The notes beneath the pieces are model-generated. The model saw only the letters and a program-made list of their open reading frames with translations, did not search any database and had not been told where the DNA came from. Of a DNA stretch of 64,000 nucleotides, positions 1 to 10,160 are shown piece by piece; the first letter of the stretch is position 1, and the number at the start of each line of letters is the position of its first letter. Origin of the DNA: Gliomastix tumulicola (Eukaryota > Ascomycota > Sordariomycetes > Hypocreales > Bionectriaceae); the NCBI GenBank assembly GCA_001599755.1, contig BCHX01000002.1, positions 620,001 through 684,000 on the forward strand, written 5' to 3'. Made by a program: the position numbers and the translations under genes.

Positions 1-1844
1 GTCGACTGCCCCTCGAACCGGCCGACGATCCGCAACGGCAGCTCGCTCTCGCAGCAGGAGAAGGACTGGGTCGTGACCCGCCGCAACGAGACGCTGACGC
101 CCATGCGCGACCTGCTCAAGCGCATCGCCATCCCGGACTTCAACGTCGACAGCTACCTGTCGGGCGCCGAGAACAACAGCCACGCGGTGCCCAACGTCGG
201 CCTGGCCTTCTCGGGCGGCGGCTACCGGGCGATGCTGTGCGGCGCGGGCCAGCTGGCTGCGCTGGACAGCCGGTCCACGGGGAGCGACGCCAGCGGGAAC
301 CTGGGCGGGCTGCTGCAGAGCGCGACGTACATCTCGGGTCTGTCGGGCGGCGCGTGGCTGGTGGGCAGCCTGTACACGAACAACTTCACGACGGTCGAGC
401 AGAACCTGAACTCGGGCGCCGTGTGGCAGCTGCAGGACTCGATCTTGTCAGGTGAGTTTGCCGAGCTGAGGGAGACAGACAAACAAAGAAAGTCAGCTAA
501 CAGACGCAATTCATTCATTCAGGCCCCGAGCAGTACTCCCTCCTCGGCTACTACAGCGACGTGTTCGATGCCGTCGGCGCTAAAGACGACGCCGGCTACC
601 AGCGCTCCATCACCGACTACTGGGGCCGCATGCTCTCGTACCAGCTCGTCAACGCGACGGACGGCGGGCCCGGCTACACCTTCTCCTCGATCGCCGACGA
701 CGCCGACTTCAGCCAGGGCAAGGCGCCGCTGCCGTTCCTCATCGCCGTGGGCCGCCGCCCGAACGAGGAGCTGATGCCCGTCAACTCGACCGTCTACGAG
801 TTCACCCCGTGGGAGCTGGGCTCCTCGGACAACACGGTCGCGGGCTACATGCCGCTGCGCTGGGCCGGGTCCAACTTCACCGAGGGCCGGGTCGACCCCG
901 ACGGGTACTGCGTCGAGGGCTTCGACAATGCGGGGTTCATCATGGGCACGTCGAGCTCGCTCTTCAACTCCATCGTGCTGTACCTCAACGACGACCAGGC
1001 GGGCATCGTGCCCGACGGCATCCCGGACTTTGTGGTTGAGACGGTGACCAAGATCCTCGACGCCATCGGCAACGACGACAACGACATCGCCGACTGGACG
1101 CCCAACCCGTTCAAGGGCTGGAACCCGGACAACAACTACAACACGGACGAGGACCGCCTGACGCTCGTCGACGGCGGCTCCGACCTGCAGAACATCCCCT
1201 ACCACCCGCATATTCTCGAGGAGCGCAAGGTCGACGTCGTCTTCTCCTTTGACAACTCGGCCGACAACAACAACTGGCCCGACGGCGCGTCGCCCATCGC
1301 CACCTACGAGCGCTCCCTGACCGACATCGCCGAGGGCACCGGCTTCCCCGTGATCCCCGGCAAGTCCACCTTCCTCAACCTCGGCCTCAACACCCAGCCG
1401 ACCTTCTTCGGCTGCGACTCGTCCAACGTCAGCTCGCCGCACCCGCTCGTCGTGTACATCCCCAACTACCCCTACATCTACAACTCGAGCACCTCCACCT
1501 TCCGCACCAGCTACAACGAGTCCGAGCGCGACGCCATGGTCCAGAACGGCTGGGCCGTCGCCACCCAGCTCAACGCCACGCGGGACACCGAGTGGCCCGT
1601 CTGCGTCGGCTGCGCCATGCTGCACCGCAGCTTCGAGCGCACCGAGGCCGACATCCCCGCCGCCTGCCAGCGCTGCTTCGACCGCTACTGCTGGAACGGC
1701 ACCATCGACGAGGCCGAGCCGGCCAACTACGACCCGACCTTCTTTGGCGAGGCCATCGACGTCAGCGAGGGCGCGGGCGTGAGGCTCGTGTCCAGCAGCC
1801 TGGCGCTCGTCTTTGCTGGCATCGCGTCGGTGCTGCTGCTGTAA
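1..1844 (+). CDS. Lysophospholipase / phospholipase B, GPI-anchored (5' end outside the window)
   Basis: Family role: fungal phospholipase B hydrolyses acyl chains from phospholipids and lysophospholipids at the cell surface or outside the cell. The frame is open from base 1, so the start codon and signal peptide lie upstream; 590 residues are visible. There is one intron at 452-522 (GTGAGT...TTCAG), and the frame rejoins exactly as ILSG/PEQYSLLGYY. Diagnostic motifs are SGGGYRAML near visible residue 66, the nucleophile motif GLSGG near residue 113 and the catalytic-Asp motif VDGGSDLQN near residue 367, all typical of the cPLA2-like catalytic domain (PF01735). Many N-glycosylation sequons are present. 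The C-terminus is a Ser-containing hydrophobic tail (SSSLALVFAGIASVLLL) typical of a GPI-anchor signal. The stop is TAA at 1842-1844. The next gene converges on it. The family call is firm; the exact paralog (plb1/2/3) cannot be told. Confidence 0.95.
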
Positions 1845-2314
1845 TATCTTGGATATAACCTGTTATGTGTGTGTGTGCTTGTCTGTCTGGCCATGTTGAG
1901 CCTCCTTCGATTTGAACCATATTTTACCCACTATCTTTCGTTTTATTTACTGCCATCTTTCTTTTTATTCCCCCCGCCAAAGCACATTTGGATATCGTTT
2001 TTTGTATCTAGCATGCGACAGTCGCTAAAAAGTCAGGGACATCTAGAATACCATGTTGGAGAGGCCATAGAATGACTTGAATGCAGTGGCGATGACACAG
2101 GAGATGAATGCTATCAAGACTTGAAGTTAGCTGAACTACCTATATCTCGTGCAGTGCCTCTAATGTGTTCCCAGTGCGTAGACTCATGGCTCAACGTAAA
2201 TACAACCTGGTCAACAATGTTCCTACTTGTTCCGTCAACCAGCATGTCCACTCCTGTCCTGTTGCAAGCAGATGCCTGCCTCTCTATAGATCGAGAATGC
2301 CGGTATACTCGACA

Positions 2315-4613
2315 CTACTTCACCAGGTCGGGCATATACGAGTGCGGCCGCACCTTGTACTTGGTCGCCTCGTCAAAGTCATTAATCATACAGTCCATCT
2401 CCTGCGCATTCCGCAGCGTCCATGCAAAAGTGTTGATGCAGTCCCCGTTGAACGGATCCCACATGTCCCACGCCTCCCGGATGAGCGTCAAGAAGAGCGC
2501 GCACAGAAGCGCTAGAAACGCCAAGGACCCATGAGACTTCATGGTGTGCGCTTTAGGCTCCGAGGGACCGTCAATGGCTGACGAAGGAAGCAGCAAGTGG
2601 TAATGGGTCATGGGCAGGGCGACGACCCAGATCCAGCAGGAGACATGGATAACGCCTAGAAGCAGTCTCGGCCGCATGTCGACTGGCATATTAAGGATCA
2701 TTTCTTTGCCTGTGTTGTACATGCCTTCGATGCATTCACGGAAGCCGCTGCTTCGATCGAGGTAGCCCGAGTTGAGGTAGTTCTCGTAGCAGCCTCGGAT
2801 ATTGTGCATGATGTGCACGAGCGTATGTGGCACAGTCTGCGTCCGCATGCCAGTGAGGCTCTGCTGAAGATAGTCTATCTCGAGCTGGCAGCAGAAGCGC
2901 TCGAAGAAATGGTCGGTCCGCTTGTCGATCTTCTTCGGTCGGTCACCTGGTGGCGGTGATTCCAGCGACAGACTGTGAAGGGAGTGGTGCGTTGACGATG
3001 AACTCGTGGAAGCCTGCGTCGAGGACGACGAAAACTCAGATGATTGTTGAGTGAACCGGGATGACCCAGATCCCTTGCCAGAGGATGCTTTGGGCTTCCT
3101 TGGCCGCGAGTCACAGGAGGACTGGGCCGACGAGTTGGAGCAGCCCTCCTGCACCGGGACGAGATTTGTGCCGTGCCTCGACGACGAAGATGATCCAGTG
3201 GACGAGGAATGCGTCCTTGAGTCGCTTGCACTTGGCTCAGGGTCCAACGAGCCTCCTCCGCTGCGGAGAATCTTCAGTCGACTGGCGGCTTCGTAGCAGT
3301 AGCGGGTGATAGCCGGGTCGCACGTGTTGCCGCGACAGTACTGCACCACGGCAACGGGGAATGCCACGCAGAGAAGCATGCATTGACTAAAGAGGTGTAC
3401 TGTTAGTCACGCCGGCTGGCAGTCCAACAATGGCAAAGGATCCAAAGGGCAGTAGAGCTCACTAGATGTCATGTTGAGGCATGGCGCGCTTCAGATCATG
3501 CCTCAGTTCCCGTCTATAGGCTTCAAAGGCCCAGGGATCATCGTACATGCTGAACCTGTTGTCCTCGCCGCTCCTTGATCTAGTGCTGCTGTACATCCCA
3601 TCCAGCATCGGGGGGATGGGGTTGAGACTCTTGAGGAAGCTCCAGGCAACGGCATTGCAGCGAGCAGACAGGCGCATCATCCGTTCTCGTGTGGTTTTCA
3701 CCCTGTGCGCGCACCTGTTAGCTTGGCTGTCCCGGGAGGTCTAGATATGGGGACGGGGGCTGCCTGACAATACGTAGCCATTGCCCAAAGACCAGACAAA
3801 CCCAAACGTTGTCATGATATCAGCGAATTTTATGAGGCCATTGACGCTATCGCCGCCACATCGAGTGTAGCTTTTACCAGGCTGCGCTTCGGGCTGCGCG
3901 TTCTCATTACGAATCAGTTCCTCCAGTTCGGTGCAAGGAAGACAGCAAATGGCCGAAGGACCCGACCGATCCTCCAGTCCAAGTTTCCGGCTGATAGAGG
4001 GCCAGTATAGCGCGACAATCAAACACCAGAAATAGAACAGCACAAAGCGCGGGAGGATGCCCTTGAAGAAGAGGCGGTTGATGTACGCTTTCGGGATATC
4101 GTAGTTGATGGCCTTGACGGAGACGGGGTCTCGGGCCTTCTGCTCGAGTCGGTCGATATGAGCCCGGAGGCGTAGCTCTGGCGAGCACGGGACGTATGGC
4201 AGGTGCAGCCAGTAAGGCAGGCGAGGTGAGCAGGGCCAGGTCCAGCATGGCCAAGTGACGCAGGGCCAGCAAGGCCAGCAGGGAGCCAGGTGTTTGTAGT
4301 CCGTGCCTTGGATATTCTGCAGCCAGGTGAGGTATGGCTGTGGGAGCTCCAGGGAAGAGAGTGTGGAGGAATGGCTGTTCGATGCCCCTCCCGTCTCGAC
4401 CTCGCGTGGGCTGCGCAAGCCAAAGGGGAACCAGAAGGGCGGCGATGGAGTGTTCTTGGGGGCGTTTCTCTCGAGATCGTTGGGGTCAGGAGGGTCACCA
4501 CCGATAAGAGCACCTGTGCTGAAGGCGCGTCGGCCCTGATCTGGAATCAGGTTGGACGGCATGTTGTTGGATGATGTCGCGAGTCGTTTGGGTCTGATGA
4601 ATCTTCTCTGCAT
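2315..4613 (-). CDS. Multi-pass membrane protein of unknown function (three exons)
   Basis: I do not recognise the family. Three minus-strand segments form one gene: about 4613 down to about 3774 or slightly earlier, 3702-3463, and 3386-2315. The second junction is clean: donor GTGAGC at 3462, acceptor TTTAG at 3387, frame continuing ...HDI/YQCMLLCVAF. The first junction is unresolved. The obvious donor GTATTG at 3773 leaves the frame out of register with the acceptor at 3703, whereas a weaker GTTTGT donor about 25 nt further upstream would restore it. The start is probably MQRRF at 4613; an in-frame Met at 4652 is also possible. The N-terminus is basic and Ser/Arg-rich, and could be mitochondrial. 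Hydrophobic segments are seen at FVLFYFWCLIVALYWP, MLLCVAFPVAVVQYC, LLLGVIHVSCWIWVVALP and SLAFLALLCALFLTLI, so four or more membrane spans are likely, separated by a long Ser-rich low-complexity loop. It converges with the phospholipase B gene (1845-2314 holds nothing I can name). Confidence 0.6.
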
Positions 4614-5013
4614 AACAAGAGTGTGAAGGAAGGTCGGGTGGCGGTGGCACAAGGCAAAAAGACTCTATCCACACCCGCGCGCCGGGAAAGGAGGTTCCTT
4701 CCATCGTTGATATCGTATGAGGCGGTTGCTTCCTCATATCTGCATTGCGGCTACCTAGGTATCATCGAGCAATTGTGCTGGGTCAAGGCCGCCTTGACGT
4801 TCGCCAGGACGGAGGTAAACGTCCGCTGTGCGGAATGATCCTGCTATTTTCCCGGCCCATGTCGCAAAGATCACAACCAGTGGGAAAGCGATGGCAGTCG
4901 ACGGGCTATGAAACGAAGAACGTCGGCGATGAAGGCGTGACAGAGGGAAAAGTGGCAGTTGGCAAGAGCAGCGAGGTAGTGTGGGATGTGTGTAGGGTAG
5001 TTCATTTTTCTTG

Positions 5014-5043
5014 TGACGTGAGACATCCAATCGGCTTCACGTG
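5014..5043. promoter_or_regulatory. CRE-like, CCAAT and E-box cluster in a divergent promoter
   Basis: The 528-base interval 4614-5141 separates the membrane-protein gene (minus) from the hydrolase gene (plus). About 100-130 bases before the plus-strand ATG it holds, within 30 bases, TGACGTGA (5014-5021, CRE/ATF-like), CCAAT (5027-5031, HAP complex box) and CACGTG (5038-5043, bHLH E-box). The words are seen directly; factor binding is inferred from consensus only. Confidence 0.4.
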
Positions 5044-5141
5044 CTGGAATCTCAACATTTTCCTCCTTCTACCGCAGACAGCCCCAATTGCTTCACTCTT
5101 CATCACTCATTCAGCATCTGCCACTGTGCAATTGACTCAAT

Positions 5142-6203
5142 ATGCCGTCGTCCATCTTCCAATCCTACCACGAGCCGGGAAAACCCGCCGCCGCTGGCCG
5201 TCCGCGCGCGCTCATTTACTTCATCTGCGGCAATCCGGGGCTCATTGACTTCTACGAGGACTTCCTCGGCATCCTCGCGCAGCTCATCCGCGTATCGCCC
5301 GTGTCGCGAGCCTACGATGTCTACGGACGCGATCTGCTCGGCTTCAACGACGATGACCACGAGCCCTTCTCCCAGCAGAACTTGCCGTGGGATCTGGAGG
5401 GCCAGATCAAGGGCAGCTACGATGACGTGGCTAAGCGGGCAAAGGGTGGTGACTACGAGTTCGTGGTCCTGATGGGCCATTCGGTGGGCGCGTACATCGC
5501 TACGGAGATCATGCACCGGCACATGCAGGACGGAGGCAAGACACCGGAGCTGAACCTCCGACACGCGGTCCTCCTCTTCCCGACGCTGACGCATATCGCT
5601 CTCTCACCTAGCGGGACACGCATGTCCCTCCTGCAGCGGATCCCGTGTCTCGACGCCAACTTCCACCTTCTCGCCGGGGCGCTCGTGTCCTGCCTCCCCG
5701 AGTCTGCTATCCGCTGGGTGGCCGAGACCGTCATGGGCTTCTCGCCTCAAGCGGCGGCCGTCGTTGGGAGGTGGCTCAAGAGCAGGGACGGCGTGTGGCA
5801 GGCTGTGCATCTGGGCAAGTCGGAATTGGCGACGATAAGGGAGGACGTGTGGGAAGAGGAGCTGTGGGATGTTGTGCAGTCATCCAAAGATGATACGGAC
5901 GCGGCGCCGCCCAAGTTCTTCCTGTTCTACGGGAAGCATGACCACTGGGTTGCCAACAAGCTGAGGGATGAGTTCATCGACAGGAGGAAGGAGGCGAGTG
6001 CGAAGATGGTGATTGATGAAGGCGACATCCCCCACGCATTCTGCACCAAGGAGAGTGAGTCTCCCCACGCATAGACCTTCCGGCGGTCGCCATTCATCAT
6101 CTGGAAGACACTGACCTGTGAATCAATAGAAACGAGCTGGGACGTGGCGACGGCGGTGAGCCGGTGGGTCGAGGAGATTGAAGGCATCGACAAGTCAGAA
6201 TGA
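5142..6203 (+). CDS. Lipid droplet-associated hydrolase (LDAH family, alpha/beta hydrolase)
   Basis: Predicted serine hydrolase of lipid droplets (family PF10230), with a probable role in neutral-lipid or sterol-ester turnover. The protein has 328 residues in two exons (5142-6054 and 6130-6203). The intron has GTGAGT and AATAG, and the spliced C-terminus reads CTKEKTSWDVATAVSRWVEE. The N-terminal strand reads ALIYFICGNPG, the family's hallmark 'PGNPG'-like opening. The nucleophile elbow is GHSVGAY (Ser114), the likely acid is Asp267 in KHDHW, and the likely histidine is His298 in DIPHAFC, so the triad order is Ser-Asp-His. A more hydrophobic middle region (about 150-190) may contact the droplet. 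The start ATG follows a pyrimidine-rich leader. Without the second exon the frame ends early at 6074, so the intron matters. Molecular substrate is not determinable here. Confidence 0.88.
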
Positions 6204-6325
6204 GCAGGAGACGACACACCGCACAATCCAACGGTGAAGGAGGGACAAATGCACAGCCCCACCAATACCAAACCTGCCCGCCTGCCCGCCTGATTTTCAG
6301 ATGATCTACGAAGCCCTTGACGATC

Positions 6326-6593
6326 TATCTCGGCCTTGTTTGATAACAAGCCAACATCGGGTTCCTTATCATACCCGCCAATGTGGCTCGTTCCTAGCTC
6401 CACGCTAATCTGAGCCCTTGTTTCCCCCTTTCCCGCGTGCCATTTCGGTCTGGTCTGTCATTTTCTTTGTGGGCAATTGACGAGTTATTATTGGACGTGC
6501 CTTGGCAATCTGGCTTATCTCTCGCGATCCTGCCTTTCTCGGCCTCGTCCATCCGTTATCATCAGCTGACCGCCTGGAGTGATATACGATAAG
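6326..6593. promoter_or_regulatory. Cluster of six GATA (HGATAR) sites upstream of the secreted amidase gene
   Basis: Between the hydrolase stop (6203) and the amidase ATG (6700) I see six HGATAR matches: CTATCT 6326-6331, TGATAA 6341-6346, TTATCA 6366-6371, TTATCT 6515-6520, TTATCA 6556-6561 and CGATAA 6587-6592. A random sequence of this length with even base use would hold fewer than one. HGATAR is the binding word of fungal nitrogen regulators of the AreA/NIT2 type. Regulation by such a factor is inference. The first sites may overlap the 3' UTR of the preceding gene. Confidence 0.45.
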
Positions 6594-6699
6594 AGACCAG
6601 CACAAATGGCGGCGAGACGGACAATGCCTTTCTTGACTTCCCTTCTTTCCTCAACACTCATGTTGAACTCATCACAATCGCTTTGACTCTGCGCGTGAG

Positions 6700-8590
6700 A
6701 TGGCATTGGCCGTCCGCATTCTGCTTGCATATTTAACTACTACTCTGCTCTGCGCTTTCCAGGCGAACAGCGCGACAGGTGAGGCTCCCCATCTGCTTCG
6801 CTGCCATGACTCGTGCACAGTTCACTGACCGCCGCTTGACAGTGAAGGGAGTGCCGTTTCCCAGCTTGCGCGATGCTTCCCTCGACGACTTGAAGGATGG
6901 CTTGGAGTCGGGGCTCTTCACGAGCCTTGAGCTGACCCAGGTTGGTCACTGAGATGTCGCCCTGTTGGGGCTGCTTGTGTCAAACATGATATTGACCAGC
7001 CATGACAGGCATACATTGCCCGCATTGAGCAGACGAATCATGTGGTTCATGCTGTCACAGAGGTGAATCCCGACGCCTTTGAGATCGCGCAGAGGCTCGA
7101 TGAGCAGCGCCGCAATGGGACTATCAAGGGGTACGTGGGACGCATATGAGAAGCATGGCCTTCTCGAGGGCATGACCGAGGTGCTGACATCCTGGACAGG
7201 CCGTTGCATGGCATCCCGATCCTGCTCAAGGACAACATTGCCACTGCAGACAAGATGAACAATACCTGTACGGCCTCCTCCTTCTCGTCAACGATGACGA
7301 CAGCTGACGTTCCGCAAAGCCGGCTCACTCGCCCTCGTCGGAGCCACTGTCCCCCGTGACGCCTTTGTCGCAGACCGCCTCCGATCCGCAGGCGCCATTC
7401 TCCTCGGCAAGACCAACCTCGGCCAGTGGGCTAGCATGCGCTCCACCAACATCTCCAGCGGCTGGTCCGCATATGGAGGACAGTCTCTCGCCGCATATCA
7501 CCCGCTCCAAGACCCGAGCAGGAGTTCGTCTGGCTCCGGCGTCGCCATTGACCTCGGATTCGCGGCCGTCTCTCTAGGAACAGAGACGGATGGGAGTATC
7601 GTGAACCCCAGTCACAAGAGCAACATCGTGGGCATCAAGCCGACGGTAGGCCTGACGAGCAGGGATCTGGTCATCCCCATATCGGAGAGGCAGGACACTG
7701 TTGGGCCGATGGCCGGCAGCGTGAAGGATGCGGCGATGGTACTGCAGGTCATCGCTGGAGTGGATGGGAACGACAACTATACGAGTGCGATCCCAGATAT
7801 CCCCGATTACGTCGCCGCCTGCGATACGTATGCCATTCACGGCGCCCGGATTGGCGTGCCGTGGAACGTCATCGCGCTAATGAAGACGTCCGCTCTGGCG
7901 CCCGAGATCGAAGCCTTCGAGTCGGCCCTCGAACTGCTCGCCAATGCCGGGGCAGTCATCACGAACGCTGACTTCACGATGGCTGAGGAAGCAATGGCCG
8001 ACAAGGGACAGGACATCGTCCTCAACGCCGACTTCCTCGTCAACCTCCAATCCTACCTCTCCCAACTCACCTCCAACCCGCACAACGTCCACAACCTCGC
8101 CGACGTCCGCGCCTTCACGCACCGCACCCCCGAGGAGCGCTGGCCCGACTACGGCACGCAGATCTGGGACGACGCCCTCGACGTCCAGGGCTGGGACAAC
8201 ACAGACCCGCGCTTCTGGCCGGTATACCAGCGCAACTTGCTCCTCGCGGGCGAGGGCGGTCTCCTGGGCGCCATTGAGCGGCATGCGCTCGACGCCGTCG
8301 TCCTGCCGACGAGCATGGCCTCGCGCTGGGCGTCGACGTCGGGCGCGCCCATCGTCACCGTGCCCATGGGCTTTCACCCCGTCGACGCCGAGGTCACGTA
8401 TCACGTGAGGGGCAACCTGGTGAACACGGGGCCGATGGTGCCGTTTGGGCTGAGCTTTCTGGGCAGGAAGTGGAGTGAAGAGGCGTTGATTGGGCTGGCG
8501 TATGCGTATGAGCAGAGGACGTTTGCGAGGGGAGAGGGACGGCCTTGGATCCGGCCGAGTGCTGAGCTGGGTGACTTTGCGGGCTTCTGA
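6700..8590 (+). CDS. Secreted amidase (amidase-signature family)
   Basis: Amidase-signature enzymes hydrolyse carboxamides to acid plus ammonia with a Ser-cisSer-Lys triad. There are five exons: 6700-6778, 6843-6940, 7009-7130, 7200-7267 and 7320-8590, giving 545 residues; every junction keeps frame. Exon 1 encodes a classic signal peptide (ILLAYLTTTLLCAFQANSA), so the enzyme enters the secretory pathway, which is unusual compared with cytosolic amidases. Mature N-terminal text is VPFPSLRDASLDDLKDGLESG, then HGIPILLKDNIAT with catalytic Lys near 110. The Gly/Ser stretch SRSSSGSG holds the cis-Ser near 191-193, and GTETDGS holds the nucleophile near Ser215; the spacing fits the family. The C-terminal substrate-side text TVPMGFHP is also typical. 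The loop after the Lys reads NNTSGSLAL where many homologs have TAAGS-like text. A GATA-site cluster precedes it. The specific substrate is unknown. Confidence 0.9.
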
Positions 8591-8908
8591 GCTGCAAGGG
8601 CTGTGATGGCTCGATGATGGGGTCGGTTCGATGATGGGGAGAGAGACATCGGCAACCTGGTGAGCTTACGCCTCCAATATCGATATGCGCCTATGCTTGA
8701 TCGGCCGTGTACCTGCACGCCACCTCGGTCATCAATCGAATTCCAATCCTTCCCAAACTTGGACAATGCCAACGTGATCAATCCAAAAGAGAGCAAACCA
8801 GTGCTAGCGTCAAGTCAAAAACTCGTCTTTAATAGTACCGAAGAGCGTAACGTGGAATTGGGGTAAACAGGGACGTGGACAAGTCCACGCACTAACATTC
8901 AAGCTTAA

Positions 8909-9232
8909 CTAACCGGCCCTTTCTAGAATGCGACGTCCTTTAGCGTCGAAGTTACAGGTCAGCGTTGCTCCTGTCGAAAGCTTAGCGGCGTCTGCTGAAT
9001 TGTCCTCGGCGGTAAGCGCCGACTGACCGACATGGTTGTGCAACACACTCGGAGTGCCCGAGCCTTGAATATAGAGAGTCGTGTTTAGGAATTGGGATGG
9101 CCCTGCCGGGATCTTGTCTCTGAAATACGAGGACTGGAGGCTGAGTATATGCGACATCGTCTTCACGCGAGACAGGCTTGAGACATGTCGATCAACACGT
9201 CTGCGATATACGATACAAGCCATCGTCGCCAT
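8909..9232 (-). other. Doubtful small open frame in the 8591-9507 interval
   Basis: The 917-base interval between the converging amidase and CFEM genes holds no clear gene. One minus-strand frame of 107 codons contains a more protein-like stretch (TTLYIQGSGTPSVLHNHVGQ, then AKLSTGATLTCNFDAKGRRI). It has no recognised domain or signal peptide, and the first half looks like random translation. It may be a remnant of a small gene whose upstream exon I cannot place, or chance. Confidence 0.2.
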
Positions 9233-9507
9233 ACTACATCTTCATCACATATTAATCAGGTTCCCATGTGATTGCATCGGCATTACACCAGTTGTATTTG
9301 CATTTTCTGTTATCCTGATCATCCAACCCAGTCCATTACAATCCCTTCCCCATCAAAGCCATGAAGATCAAATCAACCTTCACACCTTCGTCAGGAGAAA
9401 TCCCGTCGTAGCACGCATAGAAGCCACATAAATCATACCCAGACCTGTCTCATCCAAACGTGACACACACGTCCCAGAAGGATCAAAGCACCCGAAGCGA
9501 AGGCTTT

Positions 9508-10160
9508 TTACAGAGCGAGGAGACCAATGGCGGCAATGGCAGCAGCGCCCATGGGGCCGAGAGCGCCAGCAGCACCGGTGGTAGGGATGGTGGTGGGCTC
9601 CTCGGTGGGAGTGCCGGTGGGGATGGGGGTGAGCGTGGGAGGAGGCTGGGTGACGGTGGGAGTGACACTGGGAGTGGTGGGCTCCTCGGTGGGCTCCTCG
9701 CTGGTCTCCGTGGCCTCCTCGGTGGTCTCGGAGGTGGGCTCAGCGGTGGTCTCCTCGGCGGCGGAGGTGGTGGGAGCGGCGGAGGTAGGCTCCGAGGTGG
9801 CCTCAGCGGTCGAGGAGCCGCCGTCGCCGATGGCAGAGCAGAGAGCCTCGATGGCGGGGAGGACCTCGTCTGGGGGGGGAGGAAGACACGTTAGCATCAG
9901 CCAACAGTATGAAACATGGATCTCGGTGATATGAACTTACTCAGGGCAACGTCGGCACCGCACTCGGAGAGGACGCAGCCGGTGGCAGCACCCTGGATCT
10001 TCTCGATGTTGGCGCAGGCGCAGGCGAAGTCGGTGGTCGAGCAGCTCGTCTCAGACGTGATGGCGTCGTCGATGCAGGGGATGGCGCACTCGGGGATATC
10101 ATCCCGAGTCTGGGCACGCGCGGAGGCGGCGAGGGCGAGGGCGACGAGAGCGTACTTCAT
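9508..10160 (-). CDS. CFEM-domain cell-surface protein with GPI-type tail
   Basis: CFEM proteins are small fungal surface proteins with eight spaced cysteines; members bind haem or act at the host or wall interface. The protein has 193 residues in two exons: 10160-9941 and 9869-9508. The intron has GTAAGT at 9940 and a C-rich acceptor CCCCAG at 9870. The signal peptide is MKYALVALALAASARAQ. The CFEM domain runs from about residue 22 to 85 and contains exactly eight Cys in the order PEC, IPC, TSC, FAC-AC, TGC, SEC, ALC; the Asp before the fifth and sixth cysteines (TTDFACAC) matches the axial haem-ligand position of known CFEM proteins. Then follows a Thr/Glu/Pro-rich stalk and a hydrophobic C-terminus (AAGALGPMGAAAIAAIGLLAL) fitting a GPI signal. 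The Gly-rich open frame on the other strand is its antisense shadow. Confidence 0.93.

Noticed and set aside
519..1625. 368-codon open frame on the minus strand
   Set aside because: Antisense shadow of the phospholipase B exon in GC-rich sequence; the translation is Val/Gly/Asp-biased with no domain.
9460..9894. Gly-rich open frames on the plus strand
   Set aside because: Antisense of the Thr/Pro/Glu stalk of the CFEM protein; composition follows from that.
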